Assembly (NCBI RefSeq): GCF_000685015.1
Contig: NZ_BAYA01000030.1
Coordinates: forward strand, 47,504-111,503
Direction of reading: 5' to 3'
Length of the DNA: 64,000 nt
Source of the DNA: Paraburkholderia bannensis NBRC 103871
Lineage (GTDB): Bacteria > Pseudomonadota > Gammaproteobacteria > Burkholderiales > Burkholderiaceae
Both the position numbers and the translations under genes were made by a program. This document shows, one piece after another, positions 42,664 to 50,825 of the stretch. How positions within the stretch are numbered: the first letter of the stretch is position 1; the number at the start of each line of letters is the position of its first letter. The notes beneath the pieces are model-generated. The model made no database searches. It had not been told where the DNA came from and saw only the letters and a list, made by a program, of their open reading frames with translations.

Positions 42664-43859
42664 TCGAAGCCGCACAGTTTGTCGAAGCGGCGCGCAAGCA
42701 AGGCTTCGAATGGTATGCGGGCGTGCCGTGCTCGTACCTCACGCCGTTCATCAACTACGTGCTGCAGGACGATTCGCTGCATTACGTGTCGGCGGCCAAT
42801 GAGGGCGACGCGGTCGCGCTGATCGCGGGCGTGGCGCTCGCGGGCAAGCGCGGCATCGCGATGATGCAGAACTCGGGGCTGGGCAACGCAGTGAGCCCGC
42901 TTACCTCGCTCACGTGGACGTTCCGCCTGCCGCAATTGCTGATCGTGACGTGGCGCGGCCAGCCCGGCGTCGCCGACGAGCCGCAGCACGCGCTGATGGG
43001 CCCGGTCACGCCGCAGATGCTCGACACGATGGAAATTCCCTGGGAGCTGTTCCCCACGGAAGCCGACCAGATCGCGCCCGTGCTCGAACGCGCCATCAAG
43101 CACATGGACGAAACGGGCCGCCCGTATGCGCTCGTGATGCAGAAGGGCAGTGTTGCGTCGTACGAACTCAAGGGCGGCGGCGCCATGCCTGCGAAGCACG
43201 CGCTGCCGCTCGCGCAGTCGAACTTCACGGGCCGCGGCTACGACGAACTGCCGACGCGCCAGCAGGCGCTCGAACGCGTGATCGCGGCGACGCCCGCTGA
43301 ATCGACGGTCGTGGTGGCATCGACGGGCTTTTGCGGCCGCGAGCTTTACGCCATCGACGATCGTTCGAACCAGCTCTACATGGTCGGCTCGATGGGCTGC
43401 GTGACGCCGTTCGCGCTGGGCCTCGCGCTCGCGCGTCCTGACCTCAACGTGGTCGCCCTCGACGGCGACGGCGCGGCGCTCATGCGCATGGGCGCGTTCG
43501 CGACGCTTGGCGCGTATGGCCCGTCGAACCTCACGCACGTGCTGCTGGACAATGGCGCGCACGATTCGACGGGCGGCCAGGCCACCGTCTCGCAGCAGGT
43601 CTCGTTCGCGAACGTGGCCGCCGCGTGTGGTTACGCCGATGCCGTGGAAGGCGACGATCTCGCCACGCTCGACGCTGTCCTGAAGGCTGCGCAGGATCGC
43701 GCGACGGGCGCAAGCGGTGTCGCCGGCACGCGTTTCGTACGCCTGACGATCAAGCGCGGCACGCCCGACGGCCTGCCGCGCCCGACCATCACGCCGCCGG
43801 ACGTCAAGACGCGCCTCATGCGCCACATCGGCGCCGATGTGCACGCCGCCGCCAACTAA
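42660..43859 (+). CDS. phosphonopyruvate decarboxylase
   Basis: A 399-residue thiamine-diphosphate enzyme (Ppd/AepY type) that decarboxylates phosphonopyruvate to phosphonoacetaldehyde. This irreversible step pulls the unfavourable PEP mutase reaction forward. The N-terminal PYR domain has EWYAGVPCSYLTPFINYVLQ, then EGDAVALIAGVALAGKRG, with the conserved Glu for cofactor activation. The C-terminal PP domain has the TPP-Mg motif in LDGDGAALMRMG, followed by LDNGAHDSTGGQ. The start overlaps the PEP mutase stop by ATGA, so translation is coupled. The transaminase gene follows after 20 bp. The length is typical of the family. Confidence 0.95.
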   Translation: MIEAAQFVEAARKQGFEWYAGVPCSYLTPFINYVLQDDSLHYVSAANEGDAVALIAGVALAGKRGIAMMQNSGLGNAVSPLTSLTWTFRLPQLLIVTWRGQPGVADEPQHALMGPVTPQMLDTMEIPWELFPTEADQIAPVLERAIKHMDETGRPYALVMQKGSVASYELKGGGAMPAKHALPLAQSNFTGRGYDELPTRQQALERVIAATPAESTVVVASTGFCGRELYAIDDRSNQLYMVGSMGCVTPFALGLALARPDLNVVALDGDGAALMRMGAFATLGAYGPSNLTHVLLDNGAHDSTGGQATVSQQVSFANVAAACGYADAVEGDDLATLDAVLKAAQDRATGASGVAGTRFVRLTIKRGTPDGLPRPTITPPDVKTRLMRHIGADVHAAAN

Positions 43860-43879
43860 AAACGATCAAGGAAACGCCG

Positions 43880-44947
43880 ATGCTGTTGCTCAATCCCGGC
43901 CCGGTCACGCTCACCGAACGCGTGCGCCGCAGCCTGTTGCAGGAAGACCTCTGCCATCGCGAAAGCGAGTTCTTCGACGTGCAGGAAGAGGCGCGCACGC
44001 GTCTCGTCGGCGTCTACGATCTCGACCCCGCGCAGTGGCAGGCCGTACTGATGACCGGCTCCGGCACGGCCGCGGTCGAAAGCATGATCGCTTCGCTCGT
44101 GCCCGCGAACGGCAAGCTGCTGATCGTCGAAAACGGCGTGTACGGCGAGCGCATCACCGCGATCGCCACGCAGTACGGCATCGCGCACGAAGTCGTGAAG
44201 CATGAGTGGATGGACGCGCCGGATCTCGCGCGCATCACCGCCGCGCTCGACGCCGACAAGTCGATCACGCACGTGGCGATCATTCATCACGAGACCACCA
44301 CGGGCCGCCTGAACGATCTGCGCGCGCTGGGCGAAGCGTGCCGTGCGCGCGGCGTGCAGATGCTCGTCGATGGCGTGAGCAGCTTCGGTTCGGAAGCGAT
44401 CGATTTCGACGATACGAGCATCGCCGCCGTGGCCGCGACCGCGAACAAGTGCCTGCACGGCGTGCCCGGCGCGGCCTTTGTGGTGGTGCGCCGCGCGGCG
44501 CTCACAACGGCTGCGAGCCGCACGTACTACCTCGACCTCAAGCGTCTCGCGACCTTGCAGGATCAGCGCAACACGCCGTTCACGCCGTCGGTGCACGCGT
44601 ATTACGCGCTGGTCGAGGCGCTGCGCGAACTCGCCGACGAAGGCGGCTGGAAGGCGCGTCACGCGCGCTATGCAGCGCTTTCCGAGCAGGTGCGTGCAGG
44701 TCTCGCCGCGCGCGGCATGGACAGCGCGCTGCCGAAGGAAGAATCGTCGGTGGTGCTGCGCGCGTTCCGTCTGCCTGCGGGCATCGACTATCCGAAGCTG
44801 CATGACGCGCTCAAGGCGCGCGGCTTCGTGATCTACGCAGGCCAGGGCGGTCTGTCGAAGGAGCTGTTCCGTATCTCGACGATGGGCGACATTCATGCCG
44901 CCGACGTCGAGCGCCTGCTCGCATCGTTCGACGAAATCGCGAAGTAA
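43880..44947 (+). CDS. phnW: 2-aminoethylphosphonate--pyruvate transaminase
   Basis: A 355-residue PLP-dependent class V aminotransferase interconverting phosphonoacetaldehyde and 2-aminoethylphosphonate (AEP). In this operon it should run in the AEP-forming direction. LLNPGPVTLTERVR opens the protein, MTGSGTAAVESMIAS binds the cofactor phosphate, and ATANKCLHGVPG places the Schiff-base lysine at residue 190. AGQGGLSKELFRISTMGD is the family's C-terminal signature. The ATG at 43880 follows AAGGA. A perfect 16-bp terminator hairpin closes the operon. PhnW can also serve AEP catabolism, but no phnX or phnY lies here and PEP mutase and decarboxylase precede it. Confidence 0.94.
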   Translation: MLLLNPGPVTLTERVRRSLLQEDLCHRESEFFDVQEEARTRLVGVYDLDPAQWQAVLMTGSGTAAVESMIASLVPANGKLLIVENGVYGERITAIATQYGIAHEVVKHEWMDAPDLARITAALDADKSITHVAIIHHETTTGRLNDLRALGEACRARGVQMLVDGVSSFGSEAIDFDDTSIAAVAATANKCLHGVPGAAFVVVRRAALTTAASRTYYLDLKRLATLQDQRNTPFTPSVHAYYALVEALRELADEGGWKARHARYAALSEQVRAGLAARGMDSALPKEESSVVLRAFRLPAGIDYPKLHDALKARGFVIYAGQGGLSKELFRISTMGDIHAADVERLLASFDEIAK

Positions 44948-44971
44948 TCTTGCTGGCTCATCGGAGCCATG

Positions 44972-45014
44972 AAAAAGGGCCTTGCAGCGAGCAATCGCTG
45001 CAAGGCCCTTTGTG
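44972..45014. terminator. rho-independent terminator of the phosphonate operon
   Basis: A perfect 16-bp stem (AAGGGCCTTGCAGCGA at 44975-44990 with its complement at 44995-45010) has a GCAA tetraloop. Flanking A- and T-runs make it usable in both directions, serving also the convergent PepSY gene. Confidence 0.92.
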
Positions 45015-45036
45015 TTTCTGCGACGCTCTTTTGTTG

Positions 45037-46275
45037 CTAGCTCGTCACGCGTTCATTGGCACGCACGGTTGCCGCCTGCTTCGACGGCTTCGCGCTTTTC
45101 GCCGACTTGCGCCGCGCGCGCGCTTTCTTCAGCCAGATCAGCACGCCCGTCACGCTGAGCACCGCAACCATGAGGCCCGTGAAGCTGATCGCGATGCGTC
45201 CCGGCAAACCGGCGATACGGCCCGAGTGCAGCGGAAACTGCGCCTGGATAAAGATGTCGCCCGCGCTGCCTTCGCCGGGAATCTGCTTCGCCAGCACCTG
45301 GCCGGTGCGCGCGCTCAGAATCAGCCACGGATTGCCGAGCCCCGCGTCGCCGTGATCCTTGCCCGGCTCGTAATAACCCACGCCGACGTAGCCCAGCGAC
45401 GGCACCGCGAACAGTCCGCCCGGCGGCGCGGCGATGCCTTCGCGGCGGCCCGCGTCGGCGGCTTCGGCGATGATGCGATCGCGCGCCTGGATCGCTTCGT
45501 CGAGCGTGAGCGCGGGGCCGGGGGCGACCGTGCGGAACGGATCCGGCGCGAGCGTCGAGAACACCGACACGACGGGTCGCACGACCTGTGCGCCCAGGTT
45601 CATCGACACCGACGTCAGCGCCACCACGGTCAGGATGCCCCACAACCAGACGCCGCCCGAGCGGTGCAGGTCGAACGTGAGCGCATAGCCGCCGCGCTTG
45701 ACGCGAAACGCCAGCGACTTGCGCCAGCTCTTGAAATTCGGGAACGCGAGCACGATCGCGATGAAGCCGTCCAGCAGCCAGACCATCCCCACGACGCCCA
45801 TCGTCCAGACGCTGAAGTCGATGCCCATTTTCGTCGGCAGGAACAGCGTGTAGTGGAGCTGGTAAAGGAAGGGGATCAGGTTCAGGCGCGCGAGCGACGG
45901 TGCGCCCCACATGCGGCGGCTCTGCACATCGCCATTGACGGGATTCAGCGCGACCTGGTTGTAGTCGAGCGCGTAGGGCGCGTTCGTCTGCGGATCGACG
46001 CGCGGCGACGCGCGCACGATGAACGTCTCACCCGGCTGCGCCGCGAGCGGCATGAACGACACGACAGCGTGCGGATTGGCCGCTTCGAAGCGCTTGACCA
46101 GTTCCAGCGGCGCGAGCGGCGCGCCGGGCATGGCGGCCGTGTAGAAGGTCGGATTGAGCGCGGCGTCGAGTTCGTGATCCCACGCGATCACGGCGCCCGT
46201 CAGGCCGGCGAGAAACAGGAAGGCCGCGATGCCCAGGCCAAACCAGCGATGCAGGCGTACCAGCAGCGGTCTCAT
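45037..46275 (-). CDS. PepSY-domain membrane protein
   Basis: A 412-residue inner-membrane protein of the PepSY_TM family. LLVRLHRWFGLGIAAFLFLA (residues 4-23) holds the first membrane helix with the conserved HRW histidine. Further helices lie near 145-165, 200-220 and 370-390, the last followed by an Ala/Arg/Lys-rich cytoplasmic tail. Periplasmic PepSY segments include PHAVVSFMPLA and GQVLAKQIPGEGSAGDIFIQ. Such proteins often accompany ferric-siderophore receptors and some are linked to periplasmic iron reduction. A Fur-like box lies upstream, supporting an iron-uptake role. No TonB receptor gene is in the window. Confidence 0.88.
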   Translation of the reverse strand: MRPLLVRLHRWFGLGIAAFLFLAGLTGAVIAWDHELDAALNPTFYTAAMPGAPLAPLELVKRFEAANPHAVVSFMPLAAQPGETFIVRASPRVDPQTNAPYALDYNQVALNPVNGDVQSRRMWGAPSLARLNLIPFLYQLHYTLFLPTKMGIDFSVWTMGVVGMVWLLDGFIAIVLAFPNFKSWRKSLAFRVKRGGYALTFDLHRSGGVWLWGILTVVALTSVSMNLGAQVVRPVVSVFSTLAPDPFRTVAPGPALTLDEAIQARDRIIAEAADAGRREGIAAPPGGLFAVPSLGYVGVGYYEPGKDHGDAGLGNPWLILSARTGQVLAKQIPGEGSAGDIFIQAQFPLHSGRIAGLPGRIAISFTGLMVAVLSVTGVLIWLKKARARRKSAKSAKPSKQAATVRANERVTS

Positions 46276-46384
46276 GCGGCTTGGCGGCGGCTGCGCCGGT
46301 GGACGGAAAGCGGCGCGGTGGTCAAAGCGGTCACGATGGCTTCGGCGGTCTGATGGAGGTGAATGCGGACGTAAATTATTGATC

Positions 46385-46403
46385 GCAAATGCGAATCGTT
46401 TTC
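46385..46403. promoter_or_regulatory. Fur-box-like 19-mer upstream of the PepSY gene
   Basis: By hand alignment 13 of 19 positions match the classical Fur consensus. It sits 110 bp before the PepSY start in an AT-rich stretch. It shares ATGCGAATC with the site before the phosphonate operon. Iron repression of the PepSY gene is the natural inference. Confidence 0.6.
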
Positions 46404-46570
46404 ATTTTACGGAGTCAATGGAACGCGCGCAAGCTTCGATGAAAGCTTTGCGAAAGCATTAAACGGGTGTGGATCAAGGAGCGCGTTTGACGCACGACGG
46501 GAGGCGTGCGAGAGGGCCGCCGCGCGGCGAAGGGCGTTGCGGCGCGGCGTGAGACAGGCGGGGACGGTGT

Positions 46571-46717
46571 CTAGACCGGATCTTTGTTCGGCGGCCCGTC
46601 AGGGCGTTGCGGTTCCTCGACATGCCCCGGCGGCGGGGGCGTGAGCGGATCGCGTTCGGGATCGCGCGTCGGATCGGCAAGCGGATCGGGAAGCGGGTTG
46701 GTGTGCGAGCAGATCAT
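46571..46717 (-). CDS. 48-residue Asp-Pro-repeat small protein
   Basis: A small reading frame starting MICSHTNPLPDPLADPTRDP and ending PPNKDPV. It is built of spaced Asp-Pro pairs (PDPLADPTRDPERDPLTPPP) with no hydrophobic segment, so it is probably a disordered cytoplasmic peptide. GAGGTAG lies just upstream of the ATG with reasonable spacing. The regular DP periodicity is unlikely by chance in GC-rich noise and resembles small uncharacterised Burkholderia proteins. It sits alone between the PepSY and MocA-like genes. No function can be given. Confidence 0.5.
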   Translation of the reverse strand: MICSHTNPLPDPLADPTRDPERDPLTPPPPGHVEEPQRPDGPPNKDPV

Positions 46718-46824
46718 CGCGGCTACCTCGTGCGGCTGCGTGAGCCGCGCAGGACGTGTGGGTGGTGCTAATAGCGTAGGCGATGGAAAAACCGCGTGTG
46801 CGGAGTTTCTGGGCAGGCACAGCG

Positions 46825-47412
46825 TCAGAGCCCGTCGAGATCGGCGGGGGTATCGACGTCGCGCAGGATGCCGGGATCGTTCACGTCGATGCGCGTGGGA
46901 GCCTGCGAGGCGAGCAGGGCGCGCGCGCCCGCGTCGCCGTCCAGCGCGAGCAGCGCTTCGCGGTGCCCGAGGCCGAAGCCCACGGGGTGGCCGCGCTGGC
47001 CCTCGTAAAACGGCGCGACCAGCGGCTTGCCTGCGTCGAGTTCGCGCGCGACCGCCTCGATGGTGCTGACTGCGATGCGCGGCATGTCCGCAAGCGCGAC
47101 GATCCAGCTTTCGCCTTCGGTATCGGCTTCAATGGCGGCGGCGAGGCTCGCGCCCATGCCGCGCACCGAACCGGCCGCGAACACCACGTCGCAGCCCGCC
47201 TCGTTGAGCGTGTGCGCGAGTGTTTCGGCGCCGGGGCGCACGACCGCGATCACCCTCGGCACGACCAGCAGCAGCCGGTGCGCGGCCTCGTGGGCGACGG
47301 CGACGCCGTTGGGAAGCGGAGCGAGGAGCTTGTTGCGCAGACCCTCGGGATCGAAGCGCGAACCGGTGCCGGCGGCGAGCAGTACGCCGGTGGCAAGCGA
47401 TGCATAGGCCAT
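46825..47412 (-). CDS. MocA-like molybdenum cofactor cytidylyltransferase
   Basis: A 195-residue nucleotidyltransferase that joins CTP to molybdopterin to give the dinucleotide cofactor needed by xanthine-dehydrogenase-type enzymes. VLLAAGTGSRFD with the nearby NKLL lysine region is the nucleotide-binding signature. WIVALADMPRI carries the metal-binding Asp, and GQRGHPVGFG is the MocA/MobA-family loop near residue 140. It is the last gene of the minus-strand set that begins with three molybdenum hydroxylase subunits, 143 bp downstream of the large subunit. That context favours MocA over other NTP transferases. Confidence 0.85.
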   Translation of the reverse strand: MAYASLATGVLLAAGTGSRFDPEGLRNKLLAPLPNGVAVAHEAAHRLLLVVPRVIAVVRPGAETLAHTLNEAGCDVVFAAGSVRGMGASLAAAIEADTEGESWIVALADMPRIAVSTIEAVARELDAGKPLVAPFYEGQRGHPVGFGLGHREALLALDGDAGARALLASQAPTRIDVNDPGILRDVDTPADLDGL

Positions 47413-47555
47413 GGGGAGTACCGCGCGAAAGAGGTGAACGCGCCGATTGTGCGGCGCAACCGCGCGCGAGGCAAGCGTTGCTTACCCGTTGGTTCTCGCG
47501 CGCTTTCCTCGCACCAAAGCGGCTACGAAGCGAAAACGAAGCGACTAAGAAGCGG

Positions 47556-49799
47556 CTACGTCGTGGCACGCATCGGCGTCATCACTTTATCGAGCGTAAG
47601 CGGCAGGTCGCGCACCCGCACGCCGGTTGCGTGATAGACGGCGTTTGCGATGGCCGCGGGCACGCCCGTAATGCCGATTTCGCCGATACCGCGCACGCCC
47701 AGCGCATTGAAGCGCAGGTCGGGCTGGCCCACGAACAGCACGTCCAGGTCGCCGATATCGGCGTTCACTGGGACGTGGTATTCGGCGAAATTCGCGTTCG
47801 CGAAACGCCCTGTGCGCGTATCGAGCAGGCCCTGCTCGTGCAGTGCCGTGCTCACGCCCCAGACCATGCCGCCCATCAACTGGCTGCGCGCGGTCTTGGC
47901 GTTGAGCACCTGCCCCACGTCGTACGCGCCGACGATGCGCGCCACGCGCAGCGTGCCGAGGTCTGCATCGACATGGACTTCCACAAACACCGCGCCGAAC
48001 GAGTGGAACGCGTACTGCTGCTTTTCTGCGCCAGGTTTCGCCGTGGCCTGCGCCTCGATGGGCTGGCCGCCCGCGCGCGCGATGATGGCGGCGGCGGGGT
48101 CGCGCCGCGAGGTATCGGCGCGCAGCACGACCCAGCCGTCGGCGACGGTGACATCGGCGGCTGCAGCGCCGTGAACCGGCGAGGCCGGATCGGCCACGGC
48201 CAGCGCGATCAGCTTGTCGCGCGCCGCGCTCGCCGCCGCCTGCACGGCGGGCGAGACACTCGCGGCCGACTGCGAGCCGCCCGAGACCGGCGCACGCGGC
48301 AGGCTCGAATCGCCGAGTGCGAAGTGAATGCGCCCCGGCGGGAAGCCCAGCGCGTCGGCGGCCACCTGCGTCATCACCGTATAAGTGCCGGTGCCGATGT
48401 CCTGGGTGCCCGAAGCCACCATTGCCGTGCCGTCGGGCAGGATGCGCGCGAGCGCGGCCGCCTCGCTGCGGTTGGCCGGATAGGTTGCGCCCGCCATGCC
48501 CAGGCCGATCAGCGTGTTGCCTTCGCGCATCGCGCGCGGCGTGTTCACGCGGCGCGACCAGCCGAAGCGCTCCGCGCCCGCCGCATAGCATTCGCGCAGC
48601 GCCTTCGACGACCACGGCTTGTTGTCCTGCGGCTCGACTTCGGCGTAATTCTTCAGACGCAGCGCGATGGGATCCATCCTGAGCTGCCACGCGAGTTCAT
48701 CGAGCGCCGATTCGAGCGCGAACGACCCCGTCGTCTCGCCGGGTGCGCGCGTGAAGGTGGGCGTGCCGACGTTGAGCGGCACGACGCGGTGGCTCGTGGC
48801 GAGGTTCGGCGTGGCGTACATCATGCGCGTGACGAGGCCCGACATCTCCGTCCAGTCCTCGAATGTCGAGGTGTGCGAGAGCGTGTCGTGGCGGATCGCC
48901 GTCAGCGTGCCGTCGCGCTGCGCGGCCAGCGAGAAGCGCTGCTCCGTGCGCGGACGCGAGCCGACCGGGCCGAACATCTGCGGGCGCGCGAGCGCGAGGC
49001 GCACGGGGCGGCCGGTCTGCTTCGCGGCCATCGCGCACAGGCTCACGTGCGACCACGACGAGCCTTTGCAGCCAAAGCCGCCGCCGACGAATGGCGCGAT
49101 CACGCGCACGTTGTCGGCAGGGATGCCGAACACGGCGGCTACCGCCGTGCGCGCGCCCGACACGCCTTGCGTCGAGTCGTAGAGCGTGAGTTCGGGGCCG
49201 TCCCAGCGCGCCATGGTCGCGTGCGGCTCCATCGGATTGTGGAACTGCACGGGCGTGGTGTAGACCGCGTCGAGCCGCACCGCGCCTTCGCGCAGGCCCG
49301 CTTCGACGTTGCCGCGCAGCGAATCGATCGGCCTGCCCGGCTGGCCCGGCGGCGTGTGCGCCTGGCTTTTCGCGCGCGCGAAATCGAGCGTGGCCGGTGT
49401 GGCGGCGTAGGTCACGTTGACGTGCTGGGCGGCGTCGATGGCGTGCTCTAGCGTGTCCGCGACGACGACCGCGACGGGCTCGTTGCTGTAGCGCACGACG
49501 TTGTCCTGGAGCAGCGTGAGGTGTCGGCCCGCAGGCGGCGCGAGCGGCGCGCGGCCGCCGTTGGGCAGGCGCATGGTGTTCTGCCACGTCATCACCAGCA
49601 GCACGCCGGGCATGGCTTGCGCGCGGCGCGCGTCGATCGACGCGAGGGTGCCGCTCGCCACCGTGCTCGTGACGAGGACGGCGTGTGCGAGACGCGCCTC
49701 CGGGAAATCCGACGCGTAGCTCGCGGCGCCCGTCACCTTGAGCATGCCGTCGATGCGGTCGACGGGCTGTCCGATCAGTTGGCTCGTGGGTTCGGTCAT
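47556..49799 (-). CDS. xanthine-dehydrogenase-family molybdopterin-binding subunit (PaoC-like)
   Basis: A 747-residue catalytic subunit of a molybdenum hydroxylase, probably an aldehyde oxidoreductase. GQPVDRIDGMLKVTGAASYA is the typical start of the large subunit. GGGFGCKGSSWSHVSLCA binds the molybdopterin dinucleotide region. The active-site base Glu is expected in VRGIGEIGITG near the C-terminus. The start overlaps the stop of the FAD subunit gene by 4 bp. With a Tat-exported 2Fe-2S subunit in the same operon, the whole heterotrimer should be periplasmic, as in E. coli PaoABC. The substrate is unknown. Confidence 0.93.
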   Translation of the reverse strand: MTEPTSQLIGQPVDRIDGMLKVTGAASYASDFPEARLAHAVLVTSTVASGTLASIDARRAQAMPGVLLVMTWQNTMRLPNGGRAPLAPPAGRHLTLLQDNVVRYSNEPVAVVVADTLEHAIDAAQHVNVTYAATPATLDFARAKSQAHTPPGQPGRPIDSLRGNVEAGLREGAVRLDAVYTTPVQFHNPMEPHATMARWDGPELTLYDSTQGVSGARTAVAAVFGIPADNVRVIAPFVGGGFGCKGSSWSHVSLCAMAAKQTGRPVRLALARPQMFGPVGSRPRTEQRFSLAAQRDGTLTAIRHDTLSHTSTFEDWTEMSGLVTRMMYATPNLATSHRVVPLNVGTPTFTRAPGETTGSFALESALDELAWQLRMDPIALRLKNYAEVEPQDNKPWSSKALRECYAAGAERFGWSRRVNTPRAMREGNTLIGLGMAGATYPANRSEAAALARILPDGTAMVASGTQDIGTGTYTVMTQVAADALGFPPGRIHFALGDSSLPRAPVSGGSQSAASVSPAVQAAASAARDKLIALAVADPASPVHGAAAADVTVADGWVVLRADTSRRDPAAAIIARAGGQPIEAQATAKPGAEKQQYAFHSFGAVFVEVHVDADLGTLRVARIVGAYDVGQVLNAKTARSQLMGGMVWGVSTALHEQGLLDTRTGRFANANFAEYHVPVNADIGDLDVLFVGQPDLRFNALGVRGIGEIGITGVPAAIANAVYHATGVRVRDLPLTLDKVMTPMRATT

Positions 49800-50809
49800 G
49801 TGAGTTCTCCCGCGAAGTTTTCACTGCCGCCCGCGGCCTGCATTGCGGCCCGCACGATGGCGCGCTGCGCGAGTTCGACCTTGAACGCGTTGTCCTGCAG
49901 CGGCTGTGCGCGCGCGAGTTCGGCGGCGGCTGCGGCGCGCAGCGTGGCGGTATCGAGTGTCTGGCCGGTGAGCCGCTGTTCGGCAAGACTCGCGCGCCAC
50001 GGCTTGTGCGCGACGCCGCCCAGCGCGATGCGCGCGGCCCGCACGCGACGGCCGTCCAGTTGCAGCGCCGCCGCCACGGAAACCAGCGCGAACGCGTAGC
50101 TCGTGCGGTCGCGCAGCTTGAGGTAGTGCGCGTGATCGGCGAACGCGGGCGGCGGCAGGTCGACCGAGGTGATGAGTTCGCCGCGCGCGAGCGTGGTGTC
50201 GAGATCGGGCCGCTCGCCGGGCAGGCGATGAAACTGCGCGATGGGAATGGCGCGCGCGCCGTTCGCGCCGCGCACCTGCACCGTGGCGTCGAGCGCGGCG
50301 AGCGCCACGCTCATATCGGACGGATTCACGGCCACGCATTGCGCGCTCGCGCCGAGGATCGCGTGCATGCGGTTGAAGCCCTCACGTGCGGCGCAGCCGC
50401 TGCCGGGCACGCGCTTGTTGCATTGCGCGAACGCGGTGTCGTAGAAGTAGCCGCAGCGCGTGCGCTGCATCAGGTTGCCGCCCACGGTCGCCATATTGCG
50501 CAATTGCGGCGACGCGCCCGCAAGCAGCGCCTGTGTGAGCAGAGGGTAGCGCGTGCGCACCAGCGTGTGGTTGGCGGCGTCGCTATTGCGCACGAGTGCG
50601 CCGATGCGCAGGCCGCCGTCGGGCAATGCCTCGATGCCGTCGAGCGCCGCGATGCGCGTGATATCGATGAGCTTGAGCGGGTGCGCGATGCCGCCTTTCA
50701 TGAGGTCGAGCAGATTCGTGCCGCCGCCGATGAAGGCCGCGCCCGGTTGCTGCGCGGCGGCGAGGGCAGCGTCGATATCGGTAGCGCGCTGGTAGGCGAG
50801 TGCGTCCAT
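49796..50809 (-). CDS. molybdenum hydroxylase FAD-binding subunit (PaoB-like)
   Basis: A 337-residue FAD subunit. AAFIGGGTNLLDLMKGGIAH is the first FAD-contact motif, and ATVGGNLMQRTRCGYF the second. CNKRVPGSGCAAREGFNRMH holds cysteines that in PaoB-type proteins bind an additional 4Fe-4S cluster. The C-terminal CO dehydrogenase flavoprotein domain follows (YAFALVSVAAALQLDGRRVR). It lacks its own signal and is expected to travel with the Tat-tagged partner. It sits 16 bp after the 2Fe-2S subunit gene and overlaps the large subunit gene by 4 bp. Confidence 0.93.
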   Translation of the reverse strand: MDALAYQRATDIDAALAAAQQPGAAFIGGGTNLLDLMKGGIAHPLKLIDITRIAALDGIEALPDGGLRIGALVRNSDAANHTLVRTRYPLLTQALLAGASPQLRNMATVGGNLMQRTRCGYFYDTAFAQCNKRVPGSGCAAREGFNRMHAILGASAQCVAVNPSDMSVALAALDATVQVRGANGARAIPIAQFHRLPGERPDLDTTLARGELITSVDLPPPAFADHAHYLKLRDRTSYAFALVSVAAALQLDGRRVRAARIALGGVAHKPWRASLAEQRLTGQTLDTATLRAAAAAELARAQPLQDNAFKVELAQRAIVRAAMQAAGGSENFAGELT

Positions 50810-50825
50810 GTCGTCACCTCCGCGT

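Noticed and set aside
40795..42675. 626-codon open frame antisense to the PEP mutase gene
   Set aside because: No recognisable domain and shadow-like composition; the sense strand encodes a well-defined fusion enzyme.
46474..46680. 68-residue Arg/Pro-rich frame overlapping the 48-residue Asp-Pro protein
   Set aside because: Highly basic shadow without ribosome-binding site; the other frame has regular DP periodicity and a GAGG site.
47220..49451. 743-codon open frame antisense to the molybdenum subunit
   Set aside because: Arg/His/Ala-rich with no motif; the opposite strand encodes a clear xanthine-dehydrogenase-family subunit.
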